Source: Alistipes muris
GTDB taxonomy: Bacteria; Bacteroidota; Bacteroidia; Bacteroidales; Rikenellaceae
Assembly: GCF_943193205.1 (NCBI RefSeq)
Contig: NZ_CALPDD010000009.1
Location: forward strand, 35,015 to 99,014
Direction: 5' to 3'
Length of the DNA: 64,000 nucleotides
Shown piece by piece: positions 53,223 through 62,495 of this stretch; the first letter of the stretch is position 1; each line of letters starts with the position of its first letter. A program made the translations under genes and the position numbers. Below the pieces are notes generated by a model, which did no database searches, was not told where the DNA came from, and saw only the letters and a list, made by a program, of their open reading frames with translations.

Positions 53223-55550
53223 ATGAAAAATTTTAATTTCTGGCGTTCGCTGTTTTTCGCAGCGTTGGCAGTTGTCGGGTTCGCCGCCTGTTCGGACGAC
53301 GATGACAACGGCGGAAACAGCAATGGCGAAGCTTCGCTTACGGTCAACGGCAAGCAGTCCACGACTATCGGCGTAAAGGCTGCCGCCGGCGATACCGAGG
53401 CTGTCGAGGTCGTTTCGTCCAATCCGTGGACCCTCGCTTTCGAGACCGAGCAGGATTGGTGCGTGCCCAGCGTTACGGCTGCCAAGGGCGGTACTTCGTC
53501 GCTCAAGTTCACGGTCACCGCTTTGCCCGAGGGCGTCGAGGAGCGTTCCGCTACGGCTATCCTTTCGTCTAACGGCGAGATTCTCGGCGTGCCTTATACG
53601 GTTAAGGCAACAATCATCATCCAGCAGTCACCGAGTGGTCAGGCGCCTGTTCTGATTTACAAGGAGACATTTGGTACGGATAAAGTCGGGTCCAATACCG
53701 ATGTCGATAAGTATACGAAATGGAACAAGACGGGCGAAGGTGCCGCAGATGTCACCTACACCGGTTCAAAAACTTCCGTTCGTGATTCAAACCCCAACAA
53801 TTCGGATAGTTACGAAGGTGCTTCGGGTGCTCCGATCCTCTTTTTCGGTGCCTCTCCTGCTACGTTCATTGTGCAGAACATTACGTTGACGCCTGAACAG
53901 ACTAATCTCCAGTTGACGTTCGGCGGTCAGCAGACCATTAATTATAGCGCAAAAGACTATACGTGGTCGAACGCGAACTTGCTTGTTGCGCTCAGCGCTG
54001 ACGGTACGACTTGGTCTACTATTCAGTATACGACCAACGATGGTGATCAGAACCGCGATGGGAATAACTGGGTGTTGGCTACCGCCAATTTCACACTCAA
54101 GGCTCCGACGACCAAACTCTTTATTCGTTTCTTGTCGCCTGTGCTCTCATCGAACCTGCGTATTGACGATATTACCTTGGAGACGGGTCTGGGGGGCCAG
54201 GTAGTTGATTTGGCAGCCGGTGATCCCATTCCGACCGTGACTATTTCCGAGATTACCGCTCCCGGCACCTACGAGGTCAAGGATGCTACGGTTATCGCCA
54301 ATTATGCTACTGGGTTCCTCATGCAGGATGCTACGGGTATGATGCTGGTTTATTCGGGTAATGGTGTTACCCCTCCGGCTGTCGGCAAGATTGTAACCGT
54401 TAAGGGTACTGCGGCTGCTTATGGCGGCGTGTTCCAGTTCAGCGATGATTCTACGGTGACGGAAACCGGTCAAGGTACGGTTCCGCCTGTTCCCGCAGTT
54501 ACCGAAATCACGGCGGACAACATCGCAGAATTCATGACTTCTCCCAAGGTTACGTATGTTAAGCTGACGGGAACTTTTGTTATCGACGGCAGCTATCGCA
54601 ATCTGATTTTTCCTTTCGAGACCTCTTATAAAGGGTCTATTCAGGCTCCGGCTGCCGATTTCCCGCACGACTTGGCTCCTTTCGATGGTCAGTTGGTCGA
54701 TATTACCGGATGGTTCCTCAATAATGCCGCAGGTACAACTTACCTTTCGGTTCTCATGACGAACATTGAGAAGAACGCTAGCGTTCCGGTGCTTGCTTTC
54801 ACTACCCAACCTAAGCCTTTTGCCGGTAATGATCCTCAGATACAAAAGATTGAGTTCGAGGCAACGAACATTCCTGCCGATCAGCTTGTTACTTTTGAAT
54901 TCACTGGAGACAATGCCGACAAATTCAACGTAGAAAGCCAAGATGCTACTTCTGTTACGATCAAGGCTGTCGGTAACAACGATTCTGATGAGGTTTATAC
55001 CGCTACGCTCACTGCTTCTTATAATGGTACAACGTTGGCACACGTTGCGGTAAAACAGACTAATACTACCAATACGAAGGGTATTTTTACTTCGATATCC
55101 GGTACGCTTCCGACTGCAAATAATACGACAGCTGGTTATTATGCGGATAACGCTAAAATTAACGATAGCGAAGAGGCTGTCAGTGTTTTGAAACTCGGTA
55201 CGGGGTCTAAAAACGGCGCATTTACAACTGCAGCTTTGGGAATTACGGGTAGTAAAAAACTCTCGTTCTACGCAGCTGCATGGAGTGGAAAAACGGCTAC
55301 GTTGTATGTTCGGGTTAATAATGGCGGTTCTGTTGCACCCGGATCGGTGGCATTGGCGTCCAATAGCGGTGTATCCGGTTCTTCGCCTTATACCATTACT
55401 TTCAACGATGCTACTGAATACTTTACTGTCGAATTGACCGATCTTACGGCAGAGTCGACGATTACTTTCTCGACAAATGCCACATTTGAGGGCGGAAAAG
55501 AGGATAAGAATACGGGTCGTGCGCTTATCGCTGGTATCCAGATTTACTAA
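53223..55550 (+). CDS. BACON-domain surface lipoprotein
   Basis: 775 residues. Lipoprotein signal with GFAACSDDDDNGGN, the acidic stretch after Cys being a Bacteroidetes surface-export signal. BACON domain at about 40-135 (VEVVSSNPWTLAFETEQDW ... IIIQQ). Then a jelly-roll-like domain (about 145-325), an OB-like region (about 335-515) with YEVKDATVIANYATGFLMQDATGMMLVYSG, and a C-terminal beta-sandwich ending GRALIAGIQIY. No catalytic site. First gene of the operon, probably binding substrate at the surface. Its second half uses more T-ending codons and is AT-richer than its neighbours. Confidence 0.75.
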   Translation: MKNFNFWRSLFFAALAVVGFAACSDDDDNGGNSNGEASLTVNGKQSTTIGVKAAAGDTEAVEVVSSNPWTLAFETEQDWCVPSVTAAKGGTSSLKFTVTALPEGVEERSATAILSSNGEILGVPYTVKATIIIQQSPSGQAPVLIYKETFGTDKVGSNTDVDKYTKWNKTGEGAADVTYTGSKTSVRDSNPNNSDSYEGASGAPILFFGASPATFIVQNITLTPEQTNLQLTFGGQQTINYSAKDYTWSNANLLVALSADGTTWSTIQYTTNDGDQNRDGNNWVLATANFTLKAPTTKLFIRFLSPVLSSNLRIDDITLETGLGGQVVDLAAGDPIPTVTISEITAPGTYEVKDATVIANYATGFLMQDATGMMLVYSGNGVTPPAVGKIVTVKGTAAAYGGVFQFSDDSTVTETGQGTVPPVPAVTEITADNIAEFMTSPKVTYVKLTGTFVIDGSYRNLIFPFETSYKGSIQAPAADFPHDLAPFDGQLVDITGWFLNNAAGTTYLSVLMTNIEKNASVPVLAFTTQPKPFAGNDPQIQKIEFEATNIPADQLVTFEFTGDNADKFNVESQDATSVTIKAVGNNDSDEVYTATLTASYNGTTLAHVAVKQTNTTNTKGIFTSISGTLPTANNTTAGYYADNAKINDSEEAVSVLKLGTGSKNGAFTTAALGITGSKKLSFYAAAWSGKTATLYVRVNNGGSVAPGSVALASNSGVSGSSPYTITFNDATEYFTVELTDLTAESTITFSTNATFEGGKEDKNTGRALIAGIQIY

Positions 55551-55569
55551 TTCGTTTTCTACCTTTCCT

Positions 55570-55615
55570 AAACCCAACTCTTGGCGGGGCATTGTCTCCG
55601 TCAAGAGTTTGGTTT
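55570..55615 (+). terminator. Possible attenuator between the BACON lipoprotein and nuclease genes
   Basis: AAACC-CAACTCTTG pairs with CAAGAGTT(T)G-GTTT, with a further GCGG/CCGT extension. A weaker U-rich stretch follows at about 55626-55640. It may reduce expression of downstream genes relative to the lipoprotein. Confidence 0.5.
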
Positions 55616-55652
55616 CTTTGAAACTCTTTTTTCTCTTTCGTAATTTCCCGGA

Positions 55653-56855
55653 ATGTCTCTTTTCAAGAATTTCCATTTGCCCGCGTGGTTGTTTGCGGGT
55701 GTTCTTCTCCTTTTCGCGGGATGCGGCGGGAGCGATGACGATTCTCTTATCGTCGTGCGGCTCGACGCAGAGACCGTGAATTGCAACACTACATCGAACA
55801 GAATCATCGCCGTCGGCGACGCCATGACGTTCGTCGCCACCATCCTCTCGCAGGACGTCGGCGATGCTTGGTGTTCGTTTTCTTCGTTCGATACATTGAT
55901 CGAACCCCAGTTCTCCAAATCGGGTCATGTCGGTACCCCGATGAACCTCTACCTCCTCCGCAACGAGACCGACCAGGTCCGCGAGGCGCTCATCCGCGTA
56001 ACGTTCGCCAACGGTTTCAGCGCCGATCTCACTTTAAGGCAGGGTGCTTTTTCGCCTACCGCCGACTTCGACCGTCAGTGGGGCGAGCAGCCTTTCTTCC
56101 GCGAGGGCGATACTTATATATATAAGACTTATTATACCACCCTCACCCGCGGCGGGTACGTCCGTAATTACTCCGTTTGTTACGATACCCAGAAGCGCGT
56201 TTCCCATTGGGTTGCTTATCCCTTGACAACCAATTATGTGACGCCTAATCTTGGGCGGCCTAAGCCCGAGCCGTGGGCCTACGATCCGAATAAGTATTTG
56301 CCTGTTATTCCGGAATCGGCGCAAGCCTATATTCTCCAAAGTTATGGTTCCGGCGATGCGCGCGGCCACCAGCTCCCGTCTGCGGATCGGTACAGCACCA
56401 AGGAAACTAACGCCATGACTTATTATGCGGTCAACATCATGCCTCAGAACGGCAATTTCAACGGCGGTGTTTGGTTGGATTTGGAGAATAAGGTTCGCGA
56501 TAACATGACGCGCAATCCGTCCGATACGATTTTCGTGGTAACAGGAACTTATTTCGCCAGCGGACGCACGATTACCGACCGCGCAGGCAAGACGGTGGCC
56601 GTTCCGTCCAATTGTTGGAAGGTGTTGCTGCGCGGTTCCGGCGGCAAGGCTGTTTGGGATTGTTCTGCCGACGAGCTCTACGGCATCGGGTTCTGGTTCG
56701 CCAACGATGCTTCCAATACCGCGTCGTTGCGGAGTTACGCCACTTCCATCGCCGACATCGAGCGCAAAACCGGGTTCGCGTTCTTCCGCAACATCCCCGC
56801 CGGGGCTGCCGACGCCGTCAAGGCGCAGAACCGTCCCTCCGATTGGAGCCTATAA
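55653..56855 (+). CDS. Secreted DNA/RNA non-specific endonuclease lipoprotein (beta-beta-alpha metal type)
   Basis: 400 residues. Lipoprotein signal LLFAGCGGSDDD, again acidic, so probably surface-exposed. Residues about 30-140 are a beta-sandwich domain. The nuclease domain (about 160-390) has a DRGH-like active site DARGHQLPSADR with D235 and H239 (general base), the metal Asn in NIMPQNGNFNGGVW, and IFVVTGTYF, as in the Serratia NucA family. It should cut DNA and RNA outside the cell. The EEP gene follows after 21 nt. Confidence 0.85.
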   Translation: MSLFKNFHLPAWLFAGVLLLFAGCGGSDDDSLIVVRLDAETVNCNTTSNRIIAVGDAMTFVATILSQDVGDAWCSFSSFDTLIEPQFSKSGHVGTPMNLYLLRNETDQVREALIRVTFANGFSADLTLRQGAFSPTADFDRQWGEQPFFREGDTYIYKTYYTTLTRGGYVRNYSVCYDTQKRVSHWVAYPLTTNYVTPNLGRPKPEPWAYDPNKYLPVIPESAQAYILQSYGSGDARGHQLPSADRYSTKETNAMTYYAVNIMPQNGNFNGGVWLDLENKVRDNMTRNPSDTIFVVTGTYFASGRTITDRAGKTVAVPSNCWKVLLRGSGGKAVWDCSADELYGIGFWFANDASNTASLRSYATSIADIERKTGFAFFRNIPAGAADAVKAQNRPSDWSL

Positions 56856-56876
56856 AATTATTCAATATCATCCGTC

Positions 56877-57923
56877 ATGAAGAAAATCCTTTTCACAGGT
56901 CTGTTCGTCGTCTTGTTCGCGGCAGGCATCGCGCAGAAGCCGTACAAAATCGTCTTCTACAACTTCGAGAACCTTTTCGATACGGTCCGCGATCCCGACA
57001 TCTTCGACGAGGAGTTCACTCCCGGGGGGCTCAAAAACTGGAATTCGGCCAAGTACAACAAGAAAATCGGCAACCTTGAGCGCGTCTTGTTCGACATCGC
57101 TGCCGCGGACCGTGATTTCCCCATCGTCATCGGCGTCTCCGAGATAGAGAACCGCAACGTCATGGAGGACGTCATCGCGCAGCCCAAGTTGGCCCCGGCC
57201 AATTATCGTATCGTCCACTTCGATTCGCCCGACGCACGTGGCGTCGACGTCGGTTTTTATTATCGGCCCGACAGGTTCAAGTTGGAGGGCAGCGCGCCCA
57301 TTCCGTTCCGCATGCCCGAGTTGCCCAATTTCCGTACGCGCGACTTCGTCACCATGTGGGGAACCATCGAGGGCGAGCCCTTTTTCTTCCTCGTCAGCCA
57401 TTGGCCCTCGCGTCTTGGGGGCAAGGAGGCTTCCGACCCCAAGCGTTTCGCCGCCGCCCGTCAGGTGCGGGCCATCGTCGATTCCGTCCAGCAGGCCAAT
57501 CCCGCTACCAAGGTCGTTGTCATGGGCGACCTGAACGACGACGCTACCGACGACAGCATCGTCATCGGTCTGAGTGCCAAGGGCAAAATCAAGGATTTGC
57601 AGCCCGGCGACATGTTCAATCCCTATATCGCCTTGCTCAAGGCCGGTTACGGGACGTTGGCTTATCGCGATGCGTGGAACCTCTTCGACAACATCATCGT
57701 CTCCGGCAACCTCGTCGATGCGCCCGCCGGGACCCTGCGTTTGCTTTCCGTCGGTACTTCCAAGTTCTACGGCGGCATCTTCCGGCGGCCTTACATGCTC
57801 CAGCGCGAGGGTCAGTACAAGGGTTATCCCCTGCGTACGTTCGTCGGCAACAATTTCCAGGGCGGGTTCAGCGACCACTTCCCCGTCTTCATCTATATCG
57901 GCAAACAACAGTGCAAACAATAA
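56877..57923 (+). CDS. Secreted endonuclease/exonuclease/phosphatase-family protein
   Basis: 348 residues with a signal peptide (LFVVLFAAGIAQ). EEP-fold motifs in order: VFYNFENLFDT (Asn), GVSEIENRNVMED (metal Glu), VDVGFYYRPDRF, VSHWPSRLGG (His), VVMGDLNDDATD (Asp and Asn) and GFSDHFPVFI (Asp-His). The complete catalytic set implies phosphodiester or phosphomonoester hydrolysis. In an operon with a secreted nuclease it may process nucleic-acid fragments in the periplasm. The TonB receptor starts 4 nt after its stop. Confidence 0.85.
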   Translation: MKKILFTGLFVVLFAAGIAQKPYKIVFYNFENLFDTVRDPDIFDEEFTPGGLKNWNSAKYNKKIGNLERVLFDIAAADRDFPIVIGVSEIENRNVMEDVIAQPKLAPANYRIVHFDSPDARGVDVGFYYRPDRFKLEGSAPIPFRMPELPNFRTRDFVTMWGTIEGEPFFFLVSHWPSRLGGKEASDPKRFAAARQVRAIVDSVQQANPATKVVVMGDLNDDATDDSIVIGLSAKGKIKDLQPGDMFNPYIALLKAGYGTLAYRDAWNLFDNIIVSGNLVDAPAGTLRLLSVGTSKFYGGIFRRPYMLQREGQYKGYPLRTFVGNNFQGGFSDHFPVFIYIGKQQCKQ

Positions 57924-57927
57924 CCTT

Positions 57928-60801
57928 ATGAAACTGAAATCTTTACTTCTCCTTCTCTTCGCTGCGGCCGTTTGTTCCGGCGCGTATGCGCAGGACGGCG
58001 GTATCCGTGGCAAGGTCGTTTCGCGCGGCAGCCGCGAGGCGTTGGGCAACGTGCGCGTCACGCTCGAATCCACCGGGTTGTCCGCCGTCACCGACAACAA
58101 CGGTAATTTCGTCTTCGAGAACCTCCCGCAGGGCGATTACCGCGTCGCGTTCGAGGCTCCCGAGTTCGAGGAGCTCGAGTTGCGCGTCCGCGTCGGGCAG
58201 AACATGCGCGATTTGTCCGCGGTCGTCGTCTCGCCGTTGATGACTTCCGACGGTTTCGACGATTCGGTCTTCGCCGAGTTCGACAGCGATTCTTCGGCTT
58301 CCGACGAGCAGGCCCTGCCGTCGTCGCTTTCTTCGTCCAAGGACCTCTTCAACAGCGTCGCTTCGTATCGTTTTTCCGAGATGCGTTTCAACGTCCGGGG
58401 TTACGATTCGCAGTATTCCGACATCTACCTCAACGGTATCCGCTTCAACGACGCCATGACCGGTTACGGCCCTTGGTCTTTGTGGAGCGGTCTCAACGAC
58501 GCTACCCGCAACCAGAATACCGTCGCCGGGCTCGCTTCGTCCGATTTCGGTATCGGAGGCATCGCCGGTATGACCAACGTCAACGCGCGTGCTTCCCAGA
58601 TGCGTAAGGGGTTGCGCGTCAGCGTCTCCAACGGCAATCAGATGTATCGTTTCCGCGCCATGGTCTCCTATGCTTCCGGGCAGTTGGACAACGGGTGGTC
58701 TTACGGTGTTTCCGTCGGTACGCGCCAGGGGGGCAATGGTTACGTCGACGGGGTGTATTACAATTCCTATTCGTATTTCCTCTCCGTCGAGAAGCTCTTC
58801 CGCGACAGCCATCGGTTGGCCCTCACCGCTTTCGCTTCGCCTTCGGAGCGCGGCGCGCAGCAGGCTTCGACCGACGAGGCTTACCGGCTCTTCGGCAGCA
58901 ACTATTACAATCCCAACGTCGGTTACCAGGACGGTAAGCTGCGCAATTCCCGCGTTCGCAATACTCACGAGCCTGTCGTCATGCTCAATTATACGTGGGA
59001 TGCTTCCGAGCGTACCCGTTTGAACGCCGCTACCGCCCTGCGTTTCGGTAAGAACGGTTATTCCGCTCTTACTTGGAAGGACGCCAGCGACCCCCGCGGC
59101 GATTACTACCGTTATCTGCCTTCGTCGCTCCTCAGCCAGATCGTTCCCGGCGTCACGTCGCCCGAGACCGAGTACGAGTACCGTTTCCGCGCCCAGCAGC
59201 TCGCGCAGAATTTCACCGGTATGTTGCAATACGACCGTTTCTTCCGCGAGAACCGTTTCATCGACAATACCTTGGCCGACCAGTTCGCGTCCAGCACGGA
59301 CGAGCAGTTCAAGAATACCATCGGTTCCCAGTTCCGTTCCAACCTCATCCTCGAGGAGCGCCACACCGACCAGCTCGACTATAACCTCGCGCTCGACGTC
59401 AACCATCAGATTCGCAATAATATGCAGATTGTCGCCGGGGCCAACCTCCGCGTCAACCGTACTTGGTATTACGACGAGGTGAAAGACCTGCTCGGCGGCG
59501 ATTATTGGTACGACATCGACAAGTTCGCCGAGCGCGACATGTCGCACAGCGCTGTCAATTACCAGAACGATTTGGATTATTATTACCAGACCGGTCACGC
59601 CCGCATCGCCCGCGTGGGGGACAAAATCAGTTACAATTACCGCGCTCACCTGCTCGAAACCAGCGCTTGGGCGCTTTATACCTACGCTGTCGGCGGGTTC
59701 TCGATGAACGTCGGCGGTAAGGTCGGTTATTCGTCCATGCACCGCGAGGGTCTGTGGCGCAAGGGTCTGTTCCCCAACAATTCGTTCGGCGATTCCAAGA
59801 CGCTCGATTTCCTCATTTACAGCGGTAAGCTCAATCTGTCGTACCGTTTCTCCGGTGCCCATTCGCTCGAAGCCGGGGTCGCTTTCATGCAGAACGCCCC
59901 CAAGTTCGTCAATTCGTTCGTCTCGCCCCGTACCCGCAATACGACTACGCCGGGCGTTTCCGCCGAGCGGATTTTCGGTGCCGACCTTACCTATAACCTC
60001 AATCTGCCTTATATCAAGGCGCGGGTTTCGGGTTATTACTCCGCCATGACCGACCAGACCAAGGTCATTTCGTTCTACGACGACGTCGAGCGTTCGTTCA
60101 CCAACTTCGCCATGAGCGGTATCGACAAGCGTTATTACGGTGCCGAAGCTGCCGTCTCCGTGCCTATCTGGAACGGTATTTCCGCCGTCGGCGCCGTCAG
60201 CTGGGGCGATTACACCTATACGTCCAATCCCGATTTCATCCAGACCATCGACAACAGCGAGGTCGTCGCCCGCGGTGACCGCGTCAATTGGAAGGGCATG
60301 CACGTCGAAAGTTCGCCGCAGTTGGCCGTCAACGTGGGGCTCGATTACCGCGGCCCGCGCAATTGGTTCGCATCGGTCAATTTCAATTACTACGACAACC
60401 TCTACCTCTCGATGAACCCGTTGTACCGTACTTCGCAGGCGACGCAGTATTATTCCAACATCATCGCCAGCGAGGTCAACAAGCCCGACATGGACATCGC
60501 CAAAATCAAGGCTGCGGCCAAGGGTATCGAGGAGATGCGGGCCCAGGAGAAGTTCGGCGGGTTCTTCACGCTCAGCGCCAGCGTCGGCAAGAATTGGTAC
60601 ATCCGCCGTCAGTACATGTTGGGTTTCAGCCTCGAGGTCAAGAACATCCTCAACGACCAGGACATCCGCACCGGCGGTTACGAGCAGATGCGCCTGCGCC
60701 GCGTGCGCACTCCGGAGGGTGTCAAGTTCTCCCGCTTCGATTCCAAGTATTTCTACATGCTCGGGACCAATTATTATCTGAACGTCTATTTCCGTTTCTA
60801 A
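57928..60801 (+). CDS. TonB-dependent outer-membrane receptor
   Basis: 957 residues. Signal peptide ending GAYAQ, a carboxypeptidase-like domain (GIRGKVVSRGSREALGNVRVTL), a long acidic linker (DSDSSASDEQ), a plug with FNVRGYDSQYSDIYLNGIRFND, then a barrel ending GTNYYLNVYFRF. It is not a SusC type: no SusD partner and no VVVGYG box. It is encoded next to two secreted nucleases and two surface lipoproteins, so nucleic-acid fragments or nucleotides are the likely cargo; this is inference. Confidence 0.88.
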   Translation: MKLKSLLLLLFAAAVCSGAYAQDGGIRGKVVSRGSREALGNVRVTLESTGLSAVTDNNGNFVFENLPQGDYRVAFEAPEFEELELRVRVGQNMRDLSAVVVSPLMTSDGFDDSVFAEFDSDSSASDEQALPSSLSSSKDLFNSVASYRFSEMRFNVRGYDSQYSDIYLNGIRFNDAMTGYGPWSLWSGLNDATRNQNTVAGLASSDFGIGGIAGMTNVNARASQMRKGLRVSVSNGNQMYRFRAMVSYASGQLDNGWSYGVSVGTRQGGNGYVDGVYYNSYSYFLSVEKLFRDSHRLALTAFASPSERGAQQASTDEAYRLFGSNYYNPNVGYQDGKLRNSRVRNTHEPVVMLNYTWDASERTRLNAATALRFGKNGYSALTWKDASDPRGDYYRYLPSSLLSQIVPGVTSPETEYEYRFRAQQLAQNFTGMLQYDRFFRENRFIDNTLADQFASSTDEQFKNTIGSQFRSNLILEERHTDQLDYNLALDVNHQIRNNMQIVAGANLRVNRTWYYDEVKDLLGGDYWYDIDKFAERDMSHSAVNYQNDLDYYYQTGHARIARVGDKISYNYRAHLLETSAWALYTYAVGGFSMNVGGKVGYSSMHREGLWRKGLFPNNSFGDSKTLDFLIYSGKLNLSYRFSGAHSLEAGVAFMQNAPKFVNSFVSPRTRNTTTPGVSAERIFGADLTYNLNLPYIKARVSGYYSAMTDQTKVISFYDDVERSFTNFAMSGIDKRYYGAEAAVSVPIWNGISAVGAVSWGDYTYTSNPDFIQTIDNSEVVARGDRVNWKGMHVESSPQLAVNVGLDYRGPRNWFASVNFNYYDNLYLSMNPLYRTSQATQYYSNIIASEVNKPDMDIAKIKAAAKGIEEMRAQEKFGGFFTLSASVGKNWYIRRQYMLGFSLEVKNILNDQDIRTGGYEQMRLRRVRTPEGVKFSRFDSKYFYMLGTNYYLNVYFRF

Positions 60802-60823
60802 CCTCGTTTAGCGATTCTGCATT

Positions 60824-62113
60824 ATGAAAATCAATAAGTTATTTTTCGTCGCGGTGTTCGGCATCCTGTGCGCGGGGTGTTACAACGATTTCGATACGCC
60901 CGCTCCCGCCAAGGTCTGGACCGACGAGGATATGTCCGCGCTCGGGCTCGAACCCATTTCCATCAAGGAGATGAAGAACGTTTTCATCAACGAGTTCGGT
61001 TCGTTGGAGAACACCGGGTCCAACAATAGTTGGGCTGATACCAAAACCGTCAAGTTCGGGGCTCCCTCTACGTCCATCGAGGCCGATTTCTCCAACATCC
61101 GTTTCCGCGAGGACATCGCCAGCCGTTATATCAAGGGCAAGGTCATTTCCAGCGATGCGCAGGGCAATGTCTATAAGTCGCTCTACATCGACGACGGCAC
61201 CGCCGCCATCGAGCTCAAGCTCTGCGGTACGCTCTACACTACTTTCAGGCTCAACCTCGGGACCATGGAAAGTACGTGGGTCTACGTCAAGCTCAAGGAT
61301 TTCTACCTCGGTAATTACCGGATGATGCTTTCGCTGGGCGACGCTCCCTCCAATGCGCTCAATACGGGTCTGCGCGATAAGTATTACGCCAATTCCAATT
61401 TCGAGAGCGTCGATATGTGGGCCAATCTCAACAATCCCACTTTCAACCGCGTGCTCGCGGGTGGTCCTTGTCAGTTGGATGCTACCAATATCAAGGTCGT
61501 CAACGCTTCCAATTATGCCCAACTGGGGCAGGACGATTACGGTCGTCTGATTCGTTTCGAGGGGGTGAAAATCCGTTATGCCAACGTCACTTATCAGGAC
61601 GAGGAGCGCGACGCCGAGGGCAATATCAAGCGCGACGCCGAGGGCAAGATTATCTGGGGCCCTACCATTACCGCTCCCGCGTTCGGTTCCAACGGCGACC
61701 CGTTCCCCAATTGGATCGTCACCGATTCGGGTTCGCCCGTCTTCAGCGCCTGGTATCATTGGGCTTATACGCGCAACAACGTCAGTCTCTACGGTGCCGT
61801 CCTCATGACTTTGAACGACGCCGCTACGGGGTCGGCTTCTCCCGGTGCTTACTCCATCCGCACCAGCGGTTATGCCCGCTTCTCCATGCAGCCCGTTCCG
61901 CGCAACGGTACCATCGGCAATGTTTTGGGTATCTACAGCATCTATTCCCAGCGGCTCAACGATTACGCGCAGTATCAGATTACCGTCAACCGCATCGAGG
62001 ACCTCGAATTCCCCGAGGAATCGTTGCTCTCGCAGGAATGGATCGACCACAATACGCCCGACGCTTCCTACAATCCGCCCGTCAAGGACGGCAGCGGCGA
62101 GTACGACGAGTAG
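60824..62113 (+). CDS. DUF5689 surface lipoprotein
   Basis: 429 residues with lipoprotein signal LCAGCYNDFDTPAP. The DUF5689 OB-like region spans about 70-260 (YIKGKVISSDAQGNVYKSLYIDDGTAAIELKLCG; LAGGPCQLDATNIK) followed by a beta-sandwich with MTLNDAAT and SIYSQRLNDYAQYQITVNRIEDL. OB folds often bind nucleic acids or sugars. Last gene of the operon, 22 nt after the TonB receptor, placed as a SusD-like surface partner might be. A strong terminator follows. Confidence 0.8.
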   Translation: MKINKLFFVAVFGILCAGCYNDFDTPAPAKVWTDEDMSALGLEPISIKEMKNVFINEFGSLENTGSNNSWADTKTVKFGAPSTSIEADFSNIRFREDIASRYIKGKVISSDAQGNVYKSLYIDDGTAAIELKLCGTLYTTFRLNLGTMESTWVYVKLKDFYLGNYRMMLSLGDAPSNALNTGLRDKYYANSNFESVDMWANLNNPTFNRVLAGGPCQLDATNIKVVNASNYAQLGQDDYGRLIRFEGVKIRYANVTYQDEERDAEGNIKRDAEGKIIWGPTITAPAFGSNGDPFPNWIVTDSGSPVFSAWYHWAYTRNNVSLYGAVLMTLNDAATGSASPGAYSIRTSGYARFSMQPVPRNGTIGNVLGIYSIYSQRLNDYAQYQITVNRIEDLEFPEESLLSQEWIDHNTPDASYNPPVKDGSGEYDE

Positions 62114-62162
62114 TCCCGTTTTCCCGGGACTGCGGTCTTTCCGCCGCGTTCCCGTTTTCTCC

Positions 62163-62191
62163 AAGAGGTGCCCGAAGGGCACCTCTTTTTT
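62163..62191 (+). terminator. Terminator of the nuclease/TonB operon
   Basis: AAGAGGTGCCC, loop GAA, GGGCACCTCTT and then T residues. The 11-bp stem with U-tract lies 49 nt after the DUF5689 stop. Confidence 0.92.
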
Positions 62192-62481
62192 CGTGTTCTT
62201 ATCTTTCCGCCCATCCCGACCGCCTCGTCCTGTTGCCCCTTCTTCTGCTATTCCGGATTCTCATCCACGTCATCCCGGATGCCCCCTCCTTGCCATTCTG
62301 GGTACCTTTCCCCTCTTTGTCATTTTGAGCGTCCTCTCTTTGTCATTCTGAGCGTCCTCTCCTTGTCATTCTGAGCGCAGCGAAGAATCTGTTTTCCTGC
62401 CCTGTCATTGCTGGAAGCAAAAGTGCGGGCGCCGTCGTAAATATTTTTCGTCTCTCGCTGTCGGATTCGCCGTAAAATCGT
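62192..62481. other. Intergenic region with tandem repeats
   Basis: About 290 nt without a gene. 62192-62310 is T/C-rich on the plus strand with degenerate CATTC-type copies; 62311-62392 carries the clear tandem repeat. Nothing recognisable follows up to the -7 box at 62482. Confidence 0.6.
62311..62392. repeat. Tandem TCATTCTGAGCG repeats
   Basis: Three close copies of a 21-23 nt unit, CTCTTTGTCATTTTGAGCGTC, then the same with TCATTCTGAGCG, then TCATTCTGAGCGCAGCGAAG and AATCT. The last form is a motif I know as widely dispersed in many bacterial genomes. A degenerate unit (TTGCCATTCTGGGTACC) precedes them. Confidence 0.85.
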
Positions 62482-62489
62482 TACCTTTG
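62482..62489 (+). promoter_or_regulatory. -7 box of the structured RNA candidate
   Basis: TACCTTTG fits TAnnTTTG and would start transcription at about 62496. The -33 region is not a clean TTTG. Confidence 0.5.
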
Positions 62490-62495
62490 TCTCCG

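Noticed and set aside
55477..55928. Open frames on both strands between the BACON and nuclease genes
   Set aside because: They overlap a hairpin and the starts of real genes and show no family signal.
62311..62392. CRISPR array
   Set aside because: Units are contiguous and of unequal length without unique spacers, and no cas genes are nearby.
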